The notes beneath the pieces were generated by a model. That model made no database searches and had not been told where the DNA came from. It saw nothing but the letters and a program-made list of their open reading frames with translations. This document shows, piece after piece, positions 53,627-54,008 of a stretch of DNA of 54,008 nt. Each line of letters starts with the position of its first letter. Position 1 is the stretch's first letter. Both the position numbers and the translations under genes were made by a program. Source of the stretch: Negativicutes bacterium (GTDB taxonomy: Bacteria; Bacillota_C; Negativicutes; Sporomusales_B; JARLHX01); contig JARLHX010000314.1 of assembly GCA_031292035.1 (NCBI GenBank), positions 1-54,008 of the forward strand, written 5' to 3'.

Positions 53627-53887
53627 CAAAAAACTGGCGATTTACGCCGGTCAGGCCGTTGATAAACCCCCATCTGCTTTGTACCCGTAAAGGGTAGGCC
53701 GTAGCTCTAAACGCTGAAGCGTAAGATCTACGCACTTGGCCCCATAAACCCATTGCTAGCGTACTTCCCAGTACGCGTCGCTGCTGCTGGGTTCGTGGGG
53801 CCGTCGTGCATCTGAGGGTTTCTGAACGGCCTGAGGAAAATAGGTTTATTAACAAACTAACCGGCGATTTACGCCGGCCTTTTTTGC
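53626..53887 (+). ncRNA. Structured multi-branched element, candidate non-coding RNA
   Basis: Direct pairing gives a closed multi-branch shape. Outer stem: 53651-53660 with 53825-53834 (10 bp, perfect), continued by 53664-53669 with 53816-53821. Inside it: 53682-53686 with 53692-53696; 53700-53708 with 53724-53732 (one mismatch) capped by ACGC/GCGT at 53711-53722; and 53738-53744 with 53796-53802, 53748-53752 with 53788-53792, capped by 53759-53765 with 53770-53776. Two hairpins with the same ATTTA loop flank the whole (53634-53650 and 53861-53877), with T runs pointing outwards. No frame in it looks coding. It resembles no RNA class I know; a mobile palindromic repeat is the main alternative. 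Confidence 0.55.
53861..53885 (+). terminator. Terminator at right end of structured element
   Basis: CCGGCG-ATTTA-CGCCGG, two bases, then six Ts. The matching hairpin at the left end (53634-53650) has its six Ts on the minus strand. Confidence 0.85.
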
Positions 53888-53899
53888 GTCAGCGAATAC

Positions 53900-53916
53900 C
53901 CCCCGCTATGCGGGGG
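53900..53916. other. GC-only hairpin before edge gene
   Basis: CCCCCGC and GCGGGGG pair around TAT, 24 bases before the GTG of the edge frame. Short GC hairpins like this also mark ends of IS200/IS605-type elements, but no transposase motif can be read before the window stops. Confidence 0.5.
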
Positions 53917-53939
53917 AGTTCAAAAAAGGCGGAGCCGTT

Positions 53940-54008
53940 GTGGTAGAAAAGTACACTATGCATTCAGGAAAAAATGAAATTCTATATGTCTCGGCTGAGC
54001 GTGGTTCC
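53940..54008 (+). CDS. Start of a gene cut by the window edge
   Basis: An open frame from GTG 53940 (AAAAGGCGGAG upstream) or ATG 53958 runs to the end of the window: MVEKYTMHSGKNEIL, then YVSAERGS. Only 23 residues can be seen, too few to name a family. Confidence 0.35.
   Translation, partial: MVEKYTMHSGKNEILYVSAERGS

Noticed and set aside
53900..54008. IS200/IS605-type insertion sequence at the right edge
   Set aside because: The GC hairpin is suggestive, but the visible 23 residues show no transposase motif and the element cannot be followed beyond the edge.

Overview
The window reads as chromosomal DNA of an anaerobic Firmicute that carries an outer membrane, most likely a member of the Negativicutes close to Sporomusaceae (Sporomusa, Pelosinus and relatives). 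Two things in the sequence point there. Genes use strong AGGAGG-type ribosome binding sites and many GTG/TTG starts, as in Firmicutes. Alongside them sit proteins that need a second membrane: a TolC-type channel next to a MacAB-type pump, an LptF/LptG-family permease, an AsmA-like protein and HlyD/RND adaptors. The genus assignment is inference; no rRNA or tRNA gene was seen.

Layout. 0.4-1.2 kb (-): an iron-sulfur protein related to QueG. 1.6-10.8 kb (+): a long run of small secreted or membrane proteins of stress/envelope type (GlsB/YeaQ-like, SYLF domain, YflT-like, lmo0937-like, YtxH-like, UspA), preceded by a sigma-54 promoter; at its end a secreted xylose-isomerase-like protein lies between 43-bp inverted repeats. 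10.9-14.9 kb: an MgtA-type P-type ATPase and a secreted class-3 lipase. 15.0-19.6 kb (-): a TetR-HlyD-ATPase-ATPase-permease exporter operon like ybhGFSR with the double ATPase split in two. 19.7-20.7 kb (-): UspA and a FlK-like thioesterase. 21.4-24.3 kb (+): PAS-PAS-HD-GYP protein, DUF881 and small basic protein genes, and small ORFs. 24.3-25.8 kb (-): AsmA-like protein. 26.5-28.3 kb: membrane diguanylate cyclase. 28.8-33.2 kb (+): a sigma-54-driven MacA-MacB(ATPase)-MacB(permease)-TolC operon. 33.3-36.7 kb: a MeaB GTPase, an ABC-2 exporter pair and a UspA with a frameshifted tail. 36.8-42.2 kb: PRC-barrel protein, phosphoketolase, HAD phosphatase and transaldolase. 42.5-44.8 kb: a decayed PAS-histidine kinase and an intact coiled-coil histidine kinase. 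45.1-48.3 kb: five tandem secreted TPR proteins. 48.4-52.9 kb (-): LptF/G-like permease, PAP2, GT39, Dpm1-like GT2 and GtrA, a lipid-linked sugar/envelope modification operon. 53.2-54.0 kb: a PilZ protein, then a 260-bp strongly structured non-coding element and the start of a gene cut by the window edge.

How the parts work together. Three export systems, envelope stress proteins, three UspA proteins, a lipid-linked glycosylation operon and an Mg2+ pump make this mainly an envelope-maintenance and stress region. Three proteins that make, degrade or bind cyclic di-GMP (GGDEF, HD-GYP, PilZ) plus two kinases add signalling. Phosphoketolase with transaldolase supplies a route from pentose/hexose phosphates to acetyl phosphate.

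The most unusual signals are non-coding or evolutionary: (1) the element at 53626-53887, which folds into a closed multi-branched structure with outward-facing terminators; (2) two sigma-54 promoters 27 kb apart that share a ~72-bp upstream block at about 74% identity, placed two helical turns differently; (3) 43-bp inverted repeats around a single cargo-like gene with no transposase; (4) a five-copy TPR gene array; (5) recent frameshifts in a UspA gene and a PAS-HisKA kinase.
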